NCBI RefSeq assembly: GCF_000735345.1
Contig: NZ_JMPJ01000017.1
Location: 62,001 to 126,000 of the forward strand
Source: Ewingella americana ATCC 33852
GTDB lineage: Bacteria; Pseudomonadota; Gammaproteobacteria; Enterobacterales; Enterobacteriaceae
Length of the DNA stretch: 64,000 bases
Reading direction: 5' to 3'
Part shown: one piece after another, positions 21,347-34,788 of the stretch
Layout: each line of letters starts with the position of its first letter
Position numbering within the stretch: the stretch's first letter is position 1
Position numbers and translations under genes: made by a program
Notes under the pieces: generated by a model
The model's database searches: none
What the model was told of the DNA's origin: nothing
Seen by the model: only the letters and a program-made list of their open reading frames with translations

Positions 21347-22417
21347 TTAGCGTTTCTTGAGTAGCAGATAGATACTGATAAACAGGAACAGCGCGCTCGG
21401 CAGTATCGCGCCTAAGATAGGCGGAATGCTGTACACCAAGCTTAATGGGCCGAAAATCTGGTCCATTACGTAGAACAGGAAGCCGAAGCAGATCCCCGTC
21501 ACCACGCGCACGCCCATCGGCACGCTGCGCAGCGGCCCGAAGATGAACGACAGGGCCATCAACATCATTACCGCGACTGACAGTGGTGAGAAAATCTTAC
21601 TCCACATATTGAGCTGATAGCGCTTGGCCTCTTGCCCACTCTGCTGGAGATATTTCACATAGTTGTGCAAGCCGCTAATCGACAGCGCGTCAGGATCAAG
21701 AGCAACCACACCCAGCTTGTCTGGCGTCAGGTTGGTTTTCCATTCGCCGGTCAGGGTTTGCGAGCCGGTGATCTGCTTGCCGTCGGTGAGGATAGATTCA
21801 TCCACCTGCGACAGCTTCCACGTGCCATTTTCAAATGACGCGGAAGAGGCGTAGCGAACGGATTGCAGCTTATTGTTGTTATCGAAGTGGTAAATGTTTA
21901 CGCCGGTGATTTCATTGTCACCCGCGACACGTTCGATAAAGATAAAGTCTTTGCCATCTTTCGCCCACAAGCCACTCTGGGTGGAGAGCAAGGAACCGCC
22001 GTACATTTGCTGTGCGCGGTAGTTTCTCGCCATCTGCTCACCCTGCGGAGCTACCCATTCGCCGATTGCCATGGTCAGCAATACCAGCGGGATCGCCGTC
22101 TTCATCACGGAAGAAGCAATTTGCATGCGGGTGAAACCCGAAGCCTGCATCACCACCAGTTCACTGCGGGTTGCCAAAGTACCTAAGCCCAACAGTGCGC
22201 CTAACAGCGCCGCCATTGGGAAGAAGATCTCGATATCTTTCGGCACGCTGAGCAGGGTGTACAAGCCCGCGCCTGCGGCCGAATAGCCACCCTGACCGAC
22301 TTTACGCAGCTGGTCGACAAACTTGATAATGCCCGACAGCGACACCAGCATGAATAACGTCATCATGATGGTGTTGAAGATCGTGCGGCCGATATAGCGG
22401 TCTAATACTCCAAACAT
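21347..22417 (-). CDS. lptG: LPS export permease LptG
   Basis: One of the two membrane subunits of the LptB2FG ABC transporter that extracts lipopolysaccharide from the inner membrane. It has 356 aa (E. coli 360), with N- and C-terminal membrane helix bundles around a periplasmic beta-jellyroll (about residues 120-260). The coupling-helix region ELVVMQASGFTRMQ contacts LptB. The ATG overlaps the lptF stop in TGATG, so the two subunits are translationally coupled. Confidence 0.97.
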   Translation of the reverse strand: MFGVLDRYIGRTIFNTIMMTLFMLVSLSGIIKFVDQLRKVGQGGYSAAGAGLYTLLSVPKDIEIFFPMAALLGALLGLGTLATRSELVVMQASGFTRMQIASSVMKTAIPLVLLTMAIGEWVAPQGEQMARNYRAQQMYGGSLLSTQSGLWAKDGKDFIFIERVAGDNEITGVNIYHFDNNNKLQSVRYASSASFENGTWKLSQVDESILTDGKQITGSQTLTGEWKTNLTPDKLGVVALDPDALSISGLHNYVKYLQQSGQEAKRYQLNMWSKIFSPLSVAVMMLMALSFIFGPLRSVPMGVRVVTGICFGFLFYVMDQIFGPLSLVYSIPPILGAILPSALFLFISIYLLLKKR

Positions 22418-23511
22418 CAGGCTCTCCCTCTCAAGCGCGCACGGATCTTACGCATCGGCAACGTGTCCCACATATTCAGCACCAGTGCTAATACGAAGTA
22501 GGCGAGGTTAGTCACCCACATCCAGACCAGTGGGTCCAGTTTGCCTTTCGCACCGTTAGAACGCAGTGAGCTTTGCAGCAGGAAGAAAATCAAATACAGC
22601 ATGATAGCCGGCAGCATACTGAGCACGCGGCCCTGACGCGGGTTAACCACGCTGAGTGGCACCACCAGAAGCGCCATGATGAACACGGAGACGACCAGTG
22701 TCAGACGCCAGTGGAATTCTGAGCGCGCCTCAGGCAAATCTGAGCTCCACAGCTGTTGCATCGACATCTGATCTGAATCGCTGGTATCCAGTGCTACCGC
22801 CTGATGGCCAATGACCGCCAGATAATTAACGAAATCAGTAATACGGAAGTCGCGCAGCAGGGCGGTGCCTTCGTAACGCGTGCCTTGGTCCAGCGTTACC
22901 AACTGGGAGCCATCCGGGCGCTGTTCCATATGGCCTTTATCTGCGACCACCACTGACGGACGCTGATTGCCGTTCGGACGCAGCTGCGCGAGGAACACGT
23001 TGTGGAATTCTTTGCCTTTCACGTTACCAACGAACAGCACGGCGTTGCCATCCTGTGCCTGTTGGAACTGGCCTTCGACCATGGCAGCCATGCTTGGGTT
23101 AGCTTTCGCTTCGGCTAACACTTCGTCTTGATGCTTGGACGACCAAGGGCTGACCCAGAAGGCGTTGATACCTGCAAAAACAGAGGTAAATAAAGCCAGA
23201 GTTAGCGCAGCGAGGATTAATGAACGTTTCCCCAAGCCACAGGCATGCATAACAGTGATTTCACTGTCAGTATAAAGTTTGCCCAATGTCATCAATAAGC
23301 CGAGGAACAGACTTAAAGGCAAGATGAGCTGTGCCATTTCCGGCACGCCTAAGCCCAGCAGAGAAAGGACTAAATTTGTTGGGATATCGCCATCGACCGC
23401 AGCCCCTAAAACCCTGACTAACTTCTGACAAAAGAAGATCAGTAACAGGATGAAGAGAATTGCGATTTGGCTCTTGAAGGTTTCCCTAACCAGATATCTA
23501 ATGATGATCAC
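22417..23511 (-). CDS. lptF: LPS export permease LptF
   Basis: Partner of LptG in LPS export. I place the start at a GTG giving 364 aa (E. coli 366), because the protein then begins with the conserved IIIRYLVRETFKSQ; 29 further in-frame codons upstream are not conserved. Six membrane helices frame a periplasmic jellyroll; the coupling segment is SEITVMHACGLGK. Divergent from pepA over a 277-bp promoter region, as in E. coli. Confidence 0.95.
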   Translation of the reverse strand: MIIIRYLVRETFKSQIAILFILLLIFFCQKLVRVLGAAVDGDIPTNLVLSLLGLGVPEMAQLILPLSLFLGLLMTLGKLYTDSEITVMHACGLGKRSLILAALTLALFTSVFAGINAFWVSPWSSKHQDEVLAEAKANPSMAAMVEGQFQQAQDGNAVLFVGNVKGKEFHNVFLAQLRPNGNQRPSVVVADKGHMEQRPDGSQLVTLDQGTRYEGTALLRDFRITDFVNYLAVIGHQAVALDTSDSDQMSMQQLWSSDLPEARSEFHWRLTLVVSVFIMALLVVPLSVVNPRQGRVLSMLPAIMLYLIFFLLQSSLRSNGAKGKLDPLVWMWVTNLAYFVLALVLNMWDTLPMRKIRARLRGRA

Positions 23512-23773
23512 GCTTAATACGCCTGTGATAACTTGTCTTTTTGCAGGAAAATCGATAGTTTCATCGCTAATCCGCCATTTATTCTCATCATATGGCAACC
23601 TTCACAGCTAAAATAGTATTACAACACCGAGAATTGGGGTGTCCTATAGGAACATGCTTATAGCCGCCAAAATAAAAACTAACGCCGTTCAGGTTAACAC
23701 AGGTCGTTAACACAGTGACGGGAGATGTCTCCGGCCTATTCATTCTAGCCGCAGCCCCCGCCGTTGTCTTTAA

Positions 23774-25300
<1,527 letters not shown>

Positions 25301-25370
25301 TCCATTTTGAGCCAGAGCAGTGCTCAAACTGCCTGCGCTAATGGGCCTAATCAGCAATCGAAACGCCTAG

Positions 25371-25388
25371 GGCCGGTTAACTCCGGCC
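25371..25388 (+). terminator. Short stem-loop between pepA and holC
   Basis: GGCCGG-TTAACT-CCGGCC followed by a mixed T-rich stretch (TGATTTATTTT). It could be a partial terminator of pepA or a processing site in a pepA-holC-valS transcript. Confidence 0.4.
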
Positions 25389-25410
25389 TGATTTATTTTG
25401 GATAAAACTG

Positions 25411-25875
25411 ATGAAACAAGCCACTTTTTTCCTGCTCGATACGCCCGATGGCGACACCGGCCTTAGCTCGCACGAAGCGCTGGCCTGTCAGATTGCCGCC
25501 GAACGCTGTCGCGCCGGGAAACGTGTTTTGCTGGCCTGTGAAGATCAACAGCAGGCAGAACGTCTGGATGAAGCCTTATGGCAGCGCGACCCAAGCCAGT
25601 TCGTGCCGCACAATTTGGCTGGTGAAGGGCCGAAGTTTGGCGCGCCCGTCGAGCTGTGCTGGCCGGGGAAACGCGGCAACGCGCCGCGCGATCTGTTGAT
25701 AAGCCTGCTGCCTCAGTTTGCAGATTTTGCTACTGCTTTCCATGAAGTGGTAGACTTCGTACCATACGAAGATTCCCTTAAACAGTTGGCGCGCGATCGC
25801 TATAAAGCGTATCGCAGCGTTGGCTTTACCTTGACCACGGCCACGCCGCCGTCTGTCACTACATCGACCGACTAA
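25411..25875 (+). CDS. holC: DNA polymerase III chi subunit HolC
   Basis: Clamp-loader accessory subunit that binds psi (HolD) and SSB (154 aa; E. coli 147). The conserved [18 protein letters not shown] and [23 protein letters not shown] segments are intact; the C-terminal tail is a little longer than in E. coli. valS begins 14 bp downstream, the usual operon. Confidence 0.97.
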   Translation: MKQATFFLLDTPDGDTGLSSHEALACQIAAERCRAGKRVLLACEDQQQAERLDEALWQRDPSQFVPHNLAGEGPKFGAPVELCWPGKRGNAPRDLLISLLPQFADFATAFHEVVDFVPYEDSLKQLARDRYKAYRSVGFTLTTATPPSVTTSTD

Positions 25876-25889
25876 AAAAACGAAGCGAA

Positions 25890-28745
25890 ATGGATAAGAC
25901 ATATAACCCGCAAGATATCGAGCAACCGCTTTACGAGCACTGGGAAGAACAGGGCTATTTCAAGCCGCATGGCGACACCAGTAAAGAAAGCTTTGCCATC
26001 ATGATCCCGCCGCCGAACGTCACCGGTAGCTTGCACATGGGTCACGCTTTCCAGCAAACCATCATGGATGCCATGATCCGCTATCAGCGCATGCAGGGTA
26101 AAAACACCCTGTGGCAGGCGGGTACTGACCATGCGGGTATCGCAACGCAGATGGTGGTTGAGCGTAAAATTGCTGCCGAAGAAGGCAAAACTCGCCACGA
26201 CTACGGTCGCGAAGCTTTCATCGACAAAATCTGGGAATGGAAAGCCGAATCCGGTGGCACCATTACTCGCCAGATGCGCCGTCTGGGCGACTCCGTGGAC
26301 TGGGAGCGTGAGCGCTTCACCATGGACGAAGGCCTGTCTGACGCCGTGCGCGAAGTGTTTGTACGCCTGTACAAAGAGGACCTGATTTACCGTGGCAAAC
26401 GTCTGGTGAACTGGGATCCGAAACTGCGCACTGCGATTTCTGACCTTGAAGTTGAAAACCGCGAATCCAAAGGTTCCATGTGGCACCTGCGCTATCCGCT
26501 GGCTGACGGCGCGAAAACCGCCGAAGGTAAAGACTATCTGGTGGTGGCGACGACGCGTCCGGAAACCGTGCTGGGTGATACCGGCGTGGCGGTTAACCCG
26601 GAAGATCCGCGCTACAAAGATTTGATTGGCAAAGAGATTATTCTGCCGCTGGTTGGCCGTCGTATTCCTATCGTGGGCGATGAACACGCCGATATGGAAA
26701 AAGGCACTGGCTGCGTGAAAATCACTCCGGCCCACGACTTTAACGACTATGAAGTCGGTAAACGTCATGGCCTGCCGATGATCAACATTCTGACCTTCGA
26801 CGGCGATGTTCGCCAGACTGCGGAAGTTTTCGACACCAACGGTGAAGAGAGCGATGCGTGCAGCAACGAGATCCCAGAAGCCTTCCGTGGCCTTGAGCGT
26901 TTTGCCGCGCGTAAAGCCGTGGTTGCTGCTTTCGACGAAGCTGGCCTGCTGGAAGAGATCAAACCTCACGACCTGACCGTGCCTTACGGCGACCGCGGTG
27001 GCGTGGTTATCGAGCCAATGCTGACCGACCAATGGTACGTGCGCACTGCGCCGCTGGCCAAAGTGGCGGTAGAAGCGGTTGAGCAGGGTGAGATCCAGTT
27101 CGTACCTAAGCAGTACGAAAACATGTATTTCAGCTGGATGCGTGACATTCAGGACTGGTGTATTTCCCGTCAGCTCTGGTGGGGCCACCGTATCCCTGCG
27201 TGGTACGACGCCGAAGGCAACGTTTACGTTGGCCGCGACGAAGCGGAAGTGCGCAGCGAAAACAATTTGGGCGCAGACGTCGTGCTGACCCAAGACGAAG
27301 ACGTGCTCGACACTTGGTTCTCTTCTGGCCTGTGGACCTTCTCCACGTTGGGCTGGCCGAACCAGACTGCCGATCTGAAAGCTTTCCACCCGTCGAGCGT
27401 GGTGGTCAGCGGCTTCGACATCATCTTCTTCTGGATCGCGCGCATGATCATGATGACCATGCATTTCGTGAAAGATGAAAACGGCAAGCCGCAGGTTCCG
27501 TTCCACACGGTCTACATGACCGGGCTTATCCGCGACGACGAAGGGCAGAAGATGTCTAAGTCGAAAGGTAACGTAATCGATCCATTGGATATGATTGACG
27601 GTATTTCGCTGGAAGACCTGCTGGAAAAACGTACCGGCAACATGATGCAGCCACAGCTGGCGGAGAAAATCCGCAAGCGCACCGAGAAGCAGTTCCCGAA
27701 CGGCATCGAGCCGCACGGCACTGATGCCCTGCGCTTCACGCTGGCCGCGCTGGCTTCTACCGGTCGCGATATCAACTGGGACATGAAGCGTCTCGAAGGC
27801 TATCGCAACTTCTGTAACAAGCTGTGGAACGCCAGCCGCTTCGTGCTGATGAACACTGAAGATCAAGATTGCGGCCTGAACGGCGGCGAGCTTGAGCTGT
27901 CTCTGGCAGACCGTTGGATCTTGGCTGAATACAACCGCACGGTGAAAGCGTACCGTGACGCAATGGACGGCTACCGCTTCGACTTAGCGGCCAGCATTCT
28001 GTATGAATTCACCTGGAACCAGTTCTGCGACTGGTATCTGGAACTCACCAAGCCGGTGATGAATGGTGGCAGTGAAGCTCAACTGCGCGGCACTCGTCAT
28101 ACGCTGGTGGAAGTGCTGGAAGGCCTGCTGCGCCTTGCGCATCCGATCATTCCATTCATTACAGAAACCATCTGGCAGCGCGTTAAAACGCTGAAAGGCA
28201 TCACGGCTGAAACTATTATGCTGCAGCCTTTCCCAGAGTATGACGCGGCTAAGGCTGACGAAAGCGCGCTGGCCGACCTTGAGTGGATCAAGCAGGCTAT
28301 CATCGCTATTCGTAACGTACGCGCCGAGATGAACCTCTCTCCGGGTAAACCTCTGGAGCTGTTGCTGCGCGGAGCAAGTGCCGATGCACAGCGTCGCGTT
28401 GAGCAGAACCTGAACTTCATCTCTTCGCTGGCACGTCTGGAATCCATCACCGTGCTGCCTGCGGGCGATAAAGGCCCAGTTTCCGTCACCAAGCTGGTGG
28501 ACGGCGCTGAGCTGCTGATCCCAATGGCTGGCCTTATCGACAAAGCGGCCGAGCTGGCGCGTTTGGATAAAGAGATGGCGAAGATTGATGCTGAAATCGC
28601 GTCAATCGAAGGCAAGCTCTCCAACGAAGGCTTCGTGGCTCGTGCTCCTGAAGCTGTAGTGGCCAAAGAGCGTGAGCGTCTGGTTGCCTGTGGCGAAGCC
28701 AAAGTTAAGCTGGCCGAGCAGAAAGAGACAATTGCTGCGCTGTAA
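25890..28745 (+). CDS. valS: Valyl-tRNA synthetase
   Basis: Class I aminoacyl-tRNA synthetase of 951 aa, exactly E. coli length. HIGH-type motif [14 protein letters not shown] and KMSKSKGN motif are present, with the editing domain between ([12 protein letters not shown]) and a C-terminal coiled-coil arm (about 880-951). Followed by a strong terminator. Confidence 0.99.
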   Translation: MDKTYNPQDIEQPLYEHWEEQGYFKPHGDTSKESFAIMIPPPNVTGSLHMGHAFQQTIMDAMIRYQRMQGKNTLWQAGTDHAGIATQMVVERKIAAEEGKTRHDYGREAFIDKIWEWKAESGGTITRQMRRLGDSVDWERERFTMDEGLSDAVREVFVRLYKEDLIYRGKRLVNWDPKLRTAISDLEVENRESKGSMWHLRYPLADGAKTAEGKDYLVVATTRPETVLGDTGVAVNPEDPRYKDLIGKEIILPLVGRRIPIVGDEHADMEKGTGCVKITPAHDFNDYEVGKRHGLPMINILTFDGDVRQTAEVFDTNGEESDACSNEIPEAFRGLERFAARKAVVAAFDEAGLLEEIKPHDLTVPYGDRGGVVIEPMLTDQWYVRTAPLAKVAVEAVEQGEIQFVPKQYENMYFSWMRDIQDWCISRQLWWGHRIPAWYDAEGNVYVGRDEAEVRSENNLGADVVLTQDEDVLDTWFSSGLWTFSTLGWPNQTADLKAFHPSSVVVSGFDIIFFWIARMIMMTMHFVKDENGKPQVPFHTVYMTGLIRDDEGQKMSKSKGNVIDPLDMIDGISLEDLLEKRTGNMMQPQLAEKIRKRTEKQFPNGIEPHGTDALRFTLAALASTGRDINWDMKRLEGYRNFCNKLWNASRFVLMNTEDQDCGLNGGELELSLADRWILAEYNRTVKAYRDAMDGYRFDLAASILYEFTWNQFCDWYLELTKPVMNGGSEAQLRGTRHTLVEVLEGLLRLAHPIIPFITETIWQRVKTLKGITAETIMLQPFPEYDAAKADESALADLEWIKQAIIAIRNVRAEMNLSPGKPLELLLRGASADAQRRVEQNLNFISSLARLESITVLPAGDKGPVSVTKLVDGAELLIPMAGLIDKAAELARLDKEMAKIDAEIASIEGKLSNEGFVARAPEAVVAKERERLVACGEAKVKLAEQKETIAAL

Positions 28746-28771
28746 CGCCTAGCGTCTGAGTGTTGTTATGC

Positions 28772-28797
28772 AAAAGGCCGCTCACGCGGCCTTTTTT
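28772..28797 (+). terminator. Terminator of valS
   Basis: AAAAGGCCGC / GCGGCCTTTTTT stem-loop with six T. Confidence 0.92.
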
Positions 28798-28928
28798 GTT
28801 ACAGCGGCGCGAGGTCATTTTATTCCGTATTTTAAAACGCCATCCGTCGCCCCAGCGTTGCATCACGGCGCGGTTAGGTGGTATTAATTCGGACTGATTG
28901 TGTTTTTACATCATATTGAGTGAGTCTT

Positions 28929-29432
28929 ATGTCTACCGCCACACCCCTCAACTTGCAGGTGCGTCTGATACGTCCTGAAGACAATGCCGCTATTGCGAAT
29001 GTTATCCGCCAAGTGTCTGCTGAATTCGGCCTGACCGCTGATAAAGGCTACACGGTTGCAGACCCTAACCTTGACCATTTATATGAAAATTACAGCCAAC
29101 CGCGCTGTGCATATTGGGTGGTGGAGCTGGATGGGCAGATCGCGGGCGGCGGCGGGTTGGCACCTCTTCAAGGCGCAGAAGATGATTTGTGTGAATTGCA
29201 GAAAATGTATTTCCACTCTGCATTACGCGGCAAAGGTTTAGCCAAGAAATTAGCCTTACAGGCATTAGATTTTGCCCGTACCCAAGGCTTCGCACGCTGC
29301 TATTTAGAAACCACTGGCAGCCTGACGCAAGCCGTGGCTTTATATGAACACTTAGGTTTTGTGCATATTGACGGGCCATTAGGCAATACAGGCCATACTG
29401 ATTGTGAAGTTACCATGCTTAAACTGCTATAA
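28929..29432 (+). CDS. oatA: GNAT N-acetyltransferase OatA (YjgM)
   Basis: A 167-aa GNAT-fold acetyltransferase, the exact length of E. coli YjgM. The start is the ATG at 28929; a GTG three codons earlier overlaps the ribosome site. The acetyl-CoA loop is [15 protein letters not shown], and [20 protein letters not shown] and [21 protein letters not shown] match YjgM closely. In E. coli the protein O-acetylates L-homoserine; I infer the same. It lies beside valS as in E. coli, where rraB and argI would be on its other side; here those genes are 31 kb away. Confidence 0.9.
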   Translation: MSTATPLNLQVRLIRPEDNAAIANVIRQVSAEFGLTADKGYTVADPNLDHLYENYSQPRCAYWVVELDGQIAGGGGLAPLQGAEDDLCELQKMYFHSALRGKGLAKKLALQALDFARTQGFARCYLETTGSLTQAVALYEHLGFVHIDGPLGNTGHTDCEVTMLKLL

Positions 29433-29480
29433 TCAGGCACGATTAAGTTTGGATCGGCTAACTTTGGCACAGGCATCAGT

Positions 29481-30233
29481 ATGTTCACTTATAAAGAAAT
29501 TTCGACGCTGAACGAATTAGAGTTGATGGTGTATAACACCATCATTAAAAATACGGATAAAGTCATGTATATGACGATCCGTGAACTCGCTGATGCTGCG
29601 GGCGTTTCCACCACCACCGTGCTGCGTTTTTGCAAGAAAATGAATTGCGACGGATATTCAGAATTCCGCATTCGCTTTAAATTATATCTTGAACGTGACG
29701 AAAAGCCGCCGGTCTCTTTCGGTATTAGCGAGATTATTAGTTACTTCAAAAGTATTAATAATAGCGAGTTTGATGAGTTATTAGATAAAGCCGCTGCGCA
29801 AATTGCTTCCACCCGCAGAATTATATTTGTGGGCATTGGCACTTCGGGTGCTTTGGGTAAATACAGCGCACGTTTCTTTTCTAATATTGGTAAGTTCAGC
29901 ACTTATATTGATGACCCTTATTACCCAATTAATAGCGACATGTATCAGGATGCCATCGCTATTATTTTCTCGGTTTCTGGCGAGACAGAAGAGATCATTC
30001 GCATTGCCAGCCAGTTCAGTTTGCAAAATTGTAAAATTATCAGCCTGACCAACAGCGAAAGCTCCACGCTGGCCCGCATGGCGGACCTCAACATCTCTTA
30101 CCACATGCCACCAATTCTGCTCGAAGGCCACTACAATATTACGACGCAGATCCCAGTTTTGTATATTATCGAAACTATCGGCAAAAAACTGCCGCCGCTA
30201 ATTAATGAAAATATTATTAAGCACCCTAAATAA
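29481..30233 (+). CDS. RpiR/MurR-family transcriptional regulator
   Basis: A 250-aa regulator with an N-terminal helix-turn-helix of the RpiR type (TIRELADAAGVSTTTVLRFCKK, about 32-53) and a C-terminal SIS sugar-phosphate-binding domain (about 100-230, GIGTSGALGKYSARFF and FSVSGETEE). Base composition is visibly more AT-rich than the downstream PTS and bglA genes. It lies 200 bp upstream of the PTS gene in the same direction and is the likely local regulator of beta-glucoside uptake, sensing a 6-phospho-sugar. Confidence 0.88.
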   Translation: MFTYKEISTLNELELMVYNTIIKNTDKVMYMTIRELADAAGVSTTTVLRFCKKMNCDGYSEFRIRFKLYLERDEKPPVSFGISEIISYFKSINNSEFDELLDKAAAQIASTRRIIFVGIGTSGALGKYSARFFSNIGKFSTYIDDPYYPINSDMYQDAIAIIFSVSGETEEIIRIASQFSLQNCKIISLTNSESSTLARMADLNISYHMPPILLEGHYNITTQIPVLYIIETIGKKLPPLINENIIKHPK

Positions 30234-30302
30234 AACAGGGTGTTTTAGACATGTAACATCTACCAAATAACCCACGTTGTTATATCGTGACTTCAAATTC
30301 TT

Positions 30303-30331
30303 TTTTGCTAAACTCCCGTCCGAAGTATAAA
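30303..30331 (+). promoter_or_regulatory. Candidate promoter of the PTS-bglA operon
   Basis: TATAAA at 30326-30331 with a T-rich, weak -35 (TTTTGC at 30303-30308) at 17-bp spacing, in the 200-bp gap after the RpiR gene. I could not define an operator with confidence. Confidence 0.4.
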
Positions 30332-30433
30332 AATAATAATCTCACCTCTCGTGCCAAAAATTATACCCGCAGTGATTGACGTTTCAGCTAGGCAGCCAAA
30401 GCGCCAAATACCACGGGTATTAGGAGAATAATA

Positions 30434-31972
30434 ATGGCGATTGATTACGCTCAAACTGCTCAGGAAGTTGTTAAATATATTGGTGGCGATAATAATGTGA
30501 TTAGCGTCACACATTGCGCAACTCGATTACGTTTTATTTTGAAAGATAATAGCATCGTCGATAAAGAGGAATTAAAACGCGTTAAAGGCGTAATTACCGT
30601 TATCGAAGCGGGCGGGCAGATGCAGGTGGTTATCGGCAACCACGTCAGCGATGCTTATAAACAGGTTCTGCGACTGATCACCGTTGATGAAAATGCCCCG
30701 GTCTCTGCACCGAATGTCGGCATTGTCAGCCGCGTGATGGACGTCATCTCGAGCATTTTTACGCCATTCCTTTACCAACTCGCAGCCTGCGGTATTTTGC
30801 AGGGGATCATCTCCTTCCTTGCTGCAGTCGGCATCATGGACTCCAGCAGCGGCACCTACCGCATTCTGAACTTTGTGTCGTGGACGGCATTTACCTTCTT
30901 GCCAGTAATGATCGCCTTCACGGCGGCCAAAAAATTCAACGTTCATCCATTCACTGCCGTTATCACCGCCTGTGCGCTGATAAGCCCTGACTACATGAAC
31001 ATGGTGACGGCGTTCAAAATCACCACCATCAACTCTGCGGACCCTGCGATGCAGCAATTGATGCGTGAAGCCGTAAGCAACCCGGAAATCGCCAATGCCT
31101 TGACCAATCTGGTGGGCATCCCGCTGTCGGCACCGACGCTGGACTTCCTCGGCATTCCGGTGAAATACCTCAGCTACACCGCGTCGGTTATCCCAATCAT
31201 TTTGATGGTTTGGGCGATGTCCTACATCGAGCGCTTCTTCAATAAAGTTCTGCCAGTGGTTATCCGTAACCTGTTCACCCCGATGTTCTGCATCGCGATT
31301 ATGGTGCCAATGACCCTGCTGGTGTTCGGCCCGATTGGTAACCTGATTGGCGGCGCGATCGGCGGCGTTTATAACTACCTCTATCACCTGAGCCCGACCG
31401 TGGCAGGCTTCGTGGTAGGTGCTTTCTGGCAGCCATTAGTGACTCTGGGCGTTCACTGGGGCATCACGCCGGTTACCGTCGGCAACTACGCGACGCTGGG
31501 TTATGACACCTTCACCGGTCTTCAGGCTTCTGCGGTATTCGCCATGACCGGCACCATGTTCGGCGTTTATCTGAAAACCCGTAGCCGCGAAATGAAAGGC
31601 ATCTCGCTGTCAGCGGGCGTGACCGGGCTGTTTGGTATCACCGAACCGGCTATCTACGGTGTGGCATTGCGTCTGAAAAAACCTTTCCTGTGCAGCTGTG
31701 CTGCAGGCGGGATTGGCGGCGCGATTGCCGGGTCATTCAATGCCGTTTCGTGGAGTTACTGCCTGCCGGGCATCGCGGTTCTGCCGGTGTTCTTCAAAGA
31801 AGGCCACATGCCGCAGTTCCTCGGCTTCCTGCTTTCTATCACCGTGGCGTTTGTGCTTGGCGCGCTGTTCACCTATCTGGTCGGCTTTAAAGATGAAGTG
31901 GAAAGCAAACCGAAAAGCAGTGCTAAAGCAACTGACGCGACGGCGCCACAGGCCCAGTTGAATCAGGCTTAA
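30434..31972 (+). CDS. PTS beta-glucoside-type EIIBC permease
   Basis: Phosphotransferase transporter of the glucose/beta-glucoside superfamily (512 aa). The IIB domain (1-80) has the phosphorylated Cys28 in THCATRLRF; the IIC domain (about 100-490) has the FGITEPAIYG motif and about ten membrane segments. No IIA domain is present, so phosphate must come from another IIA (for example Crr), as for E. coli AscF. The adjacent BglA indicates that it imports aryl-beta-glucosides or cellobiose-like sugars as 6-phosphates. Confidence 0.93.
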   Translation: MAIDYAQTAQEVVKYIGGDNNVISVTHCATRLRFILKDNSIVDKEELKRVKGVITVIEAGGQMQVVIGNHVSDAYKQVLRLITVDENAPVSAPNVGIVSRVMDVISSIFTPFLYQLAACGILQGIISFLAAVGIMDSSSGTYRILNFVSWTAFTFLPVMIAFTAAKKFNVHPFTAVITACALISPDYMNMVTAFKITTINSADPAMQQLMREAVSNPEIANALTNLVGIPLSAPTLDFLGIPVKYLSYTASVIPIILMVWAMSYIERFFNKVLPVVIRNLFTPMFCIAIMVPMTLLVFGPIGNLIGGAIGGVYNYLYHLSPTVAGFVVGAFWQPLVTLGVHWGITPVTVGNYATLGYDTFTGLQASAVFAMTGTMFGVYLKTRSREMKGISLSAGVTGLFGITEPAIYGVALRLKKPFLCSCAAGGIGGAIAGSFNAVSWSYCLPGIAVLPVFFKEGHMPQFLGFLLSITVAFVLGALFTYLVGFKDEVESKPKSSAKATDATAPQAQLNQA

Positions 31973-31989
31973 TCAGTATTTTGTAGATT

Positions 31990-32008
31990 GGGCGGGAGCT
32001 TCCCGCCC
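31990..32008 (+). other. Intercistronic stem-loop between PTS and bglA
   Basis: GGGCGGGA-GCT-TCCCGCCC is a perfect 8-bp stem with a 3-base loop and no T tract, so it is more likely an mRNA-stabilising or processing element than a terminator. Confidence 0.6.
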
Positions 32009-32015
32009 TGAATAA

Positions 32016-33467
<1,452 letters not shown>

Positions 33468-33504
33468 GGCGAGTTGTAAGGCAAGTTATTGAAAGCTAGA
33501 AAGA

Positions 33505-33529
33505 ATTCAGGCCCGTTAAGGGCCTGAAT
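33505..33529. terminator. Stem-loop between convergent bglA and dolP
   Basis: ATTCAGGCCC / GGGCCTGAAT perfect 10-bp stem with a 5-base loop; T tract weak on both sides. Placed to end both genes. Confidence 0.6.
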
Positions 33530-33549
33530 GTTATGCGCTAAAGCGTGTT

Positions 33550-34125
33550 TTATTTAACGTAGGTAAAGGCAGTGGTGACGTGTTTCACGCCGCTCACACC
33601 GGCCGCGATGCTTGCCGCCGATTTCCCTTCCTCCTGAGTCACCAGACCCAACAAGAAGACTTCACCGTTTTCAGTGGTCACTTTCACATTGGAAGATTTC
33701 ACTGAGTCGCTGGTCAGGATCTGCGAACGGACTTTGGTGGTGATCCAAGTGTCCATTGATGCAGTGCCCATAGAGACTGGCTTGCCGGTACGAATTTCGT
33801 TGTAAACTTCGCTCGCGCCGTCAACACCCATGGTGATTTGCTTCGCGCGCGCGGCCATGTCTGGCGTTGGCGTCTGGCCGGTTAGCAATACTTTGCCCTG
33901 ATAGGCGGTTGCCACAATGCGAGCTTCATCTTTAAGCTGTTTATCTTTGCTAATGGCGTTAGACACGCGAGCTTCCAGCGTGCCGTCATCCACCTGAGTG
34001 CCCACAGTACGTGGATCGGTTGTTGTTTTTGTTGCCACGCCCGCGACGCCGACAACGGCGGCCGCTACGCAGCCTTGTAATAGTAGGGCGCTTAACAATA
34101 CTGCAAAGAGAGGACTCGCCTTCAT
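33550..34125 (-). CDS. dolP: Outer-membrane lipoprotein DolP (YraP)
   Basis: 191 aa, the E. coli length. The signal peptide ends in a lipobox LLQGC with lipidated Cys19. Two BON domains follow (about 45-112 and 122-190); TGQTPTPDMAARAKQI and VFLLGLVTQEEG mark them. DolP is an outer-membrane lipoprotein that localises to division sites and supports envelope integrity. It lies 9 bp after diaA in the yraN-diaA-dolP order. Confidence 0.97.
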   Translation of the reverse strand: MKASPLFAVLLSALLLQGCVAAAVVGVAGVATKTTTDPRTVGTQVDDGTLEARVSNAISKDKQLKDEARIVATAYQGKVLLTGQTPTPDMAARAKQITMGVDGASEVYNEIRTGKPVSMGTASMDTWITTKVRSQILTSDSVKSSNVKVTTENGEVFLLGLVTQEEGKSAASIAAGVSGVKHVTTAFTYVK

Positions 34126-34134
34126 TGGATCTCC

Positions 34135-34725
34135 TTAATCGTCCTGGTGAGGGAACAGCGTGTTATCAATCAGGTCACAGAGGCAGTTCACTGTGAGCAT
34201 ATGCATTTCCTGAATACGTGCGCTGCGATGGGACGGAATACGGATCTCAACATCGTGAGGCCCTAATAGACCGGCCAACTCACCGCCGTCATACCCTGTC
34301 AGTGCGACGATAGTCATGTCGCGGGTCACTGCTGCTTCAACCGCTTTGACAATATCACGGCTGTTACCGCGGGTGGAAATAGCCAGTAAAACGTCTCCAG
34401 CTTGCCCCAGCGCGCGGACCTGTTTGGCGTAGATTTCTTCATGCAGGCGATCGTTAGCGATAGCCGTCAGCACAATGTTATCCGCACATAGTGAGATTGC
34501 GGGTAAGCTTGGACGTTCAGTTTCAAAGCGATTAATTAAGCTGGCTGAAAAATGCTGGGCATTCGCAGCAGAAGTACCATTACCGCAGCACAGTATCTTG
34601 TTACCGTTAAGCAGTGATTGCACCAGCGTCATGGCTGCGCGGGAAATCGCATCGGGCAGAGCTTCTGCGGCGGCAATCTGGGTTTGAATACTTTCAGTAA
34701 AGCAGGCTTTGATTCTATCCAGCAC
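34135..34725 (-). CDS. diaA: DnaA initiator-associating protein DiaA
   Basis: SIS-domain protein (196 aa, E. coli length) that binds DnaA and promotes timely initiation at oriC. The SIS core is [14 protein letters not shown] and [14 protein letters not shown]. The start is a GTG, giving a first segment that matches E. coli [20 protein letters not shown]. Confidence 0.96.
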   Translation of the reverse strand: MLDRIKACFTESIQTQIAAAEALPDAISRAAMTLVQSLLNGNKILCCGNGTSAANAQHFSASLINRFETERPSLPAISLCADNIVLTAIANDRLHEEIYAKQVRALGQAGDVLLAISTRGNSRDIVKAVEAAVTRDMTIVALTGYDGGELAGLLGPHDVEIRIPSHRSARIQEMHMLTVNCLCDLIDNTLFPHQDD

Positions 34726-34788
34726 GTGATTTAGTCCAGTCAGTAAAATGTCGGCTGCGCTATGGCAGGCGTCAGTCTCAAAACAATC

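Noticed and set aside
23512-23598. N-terminal extension of LptF by 29 residues
   Set aside because: The family begins at IIIRYLVRE; the GTG at 23511 gives the expected length.
25872-27866. 664-aa open frame antisense to valS
   Set aside because: Long antisense frames arise from the codon bias of valS; the translation is rich in His/Arg/Val shadow composition and matches no family.
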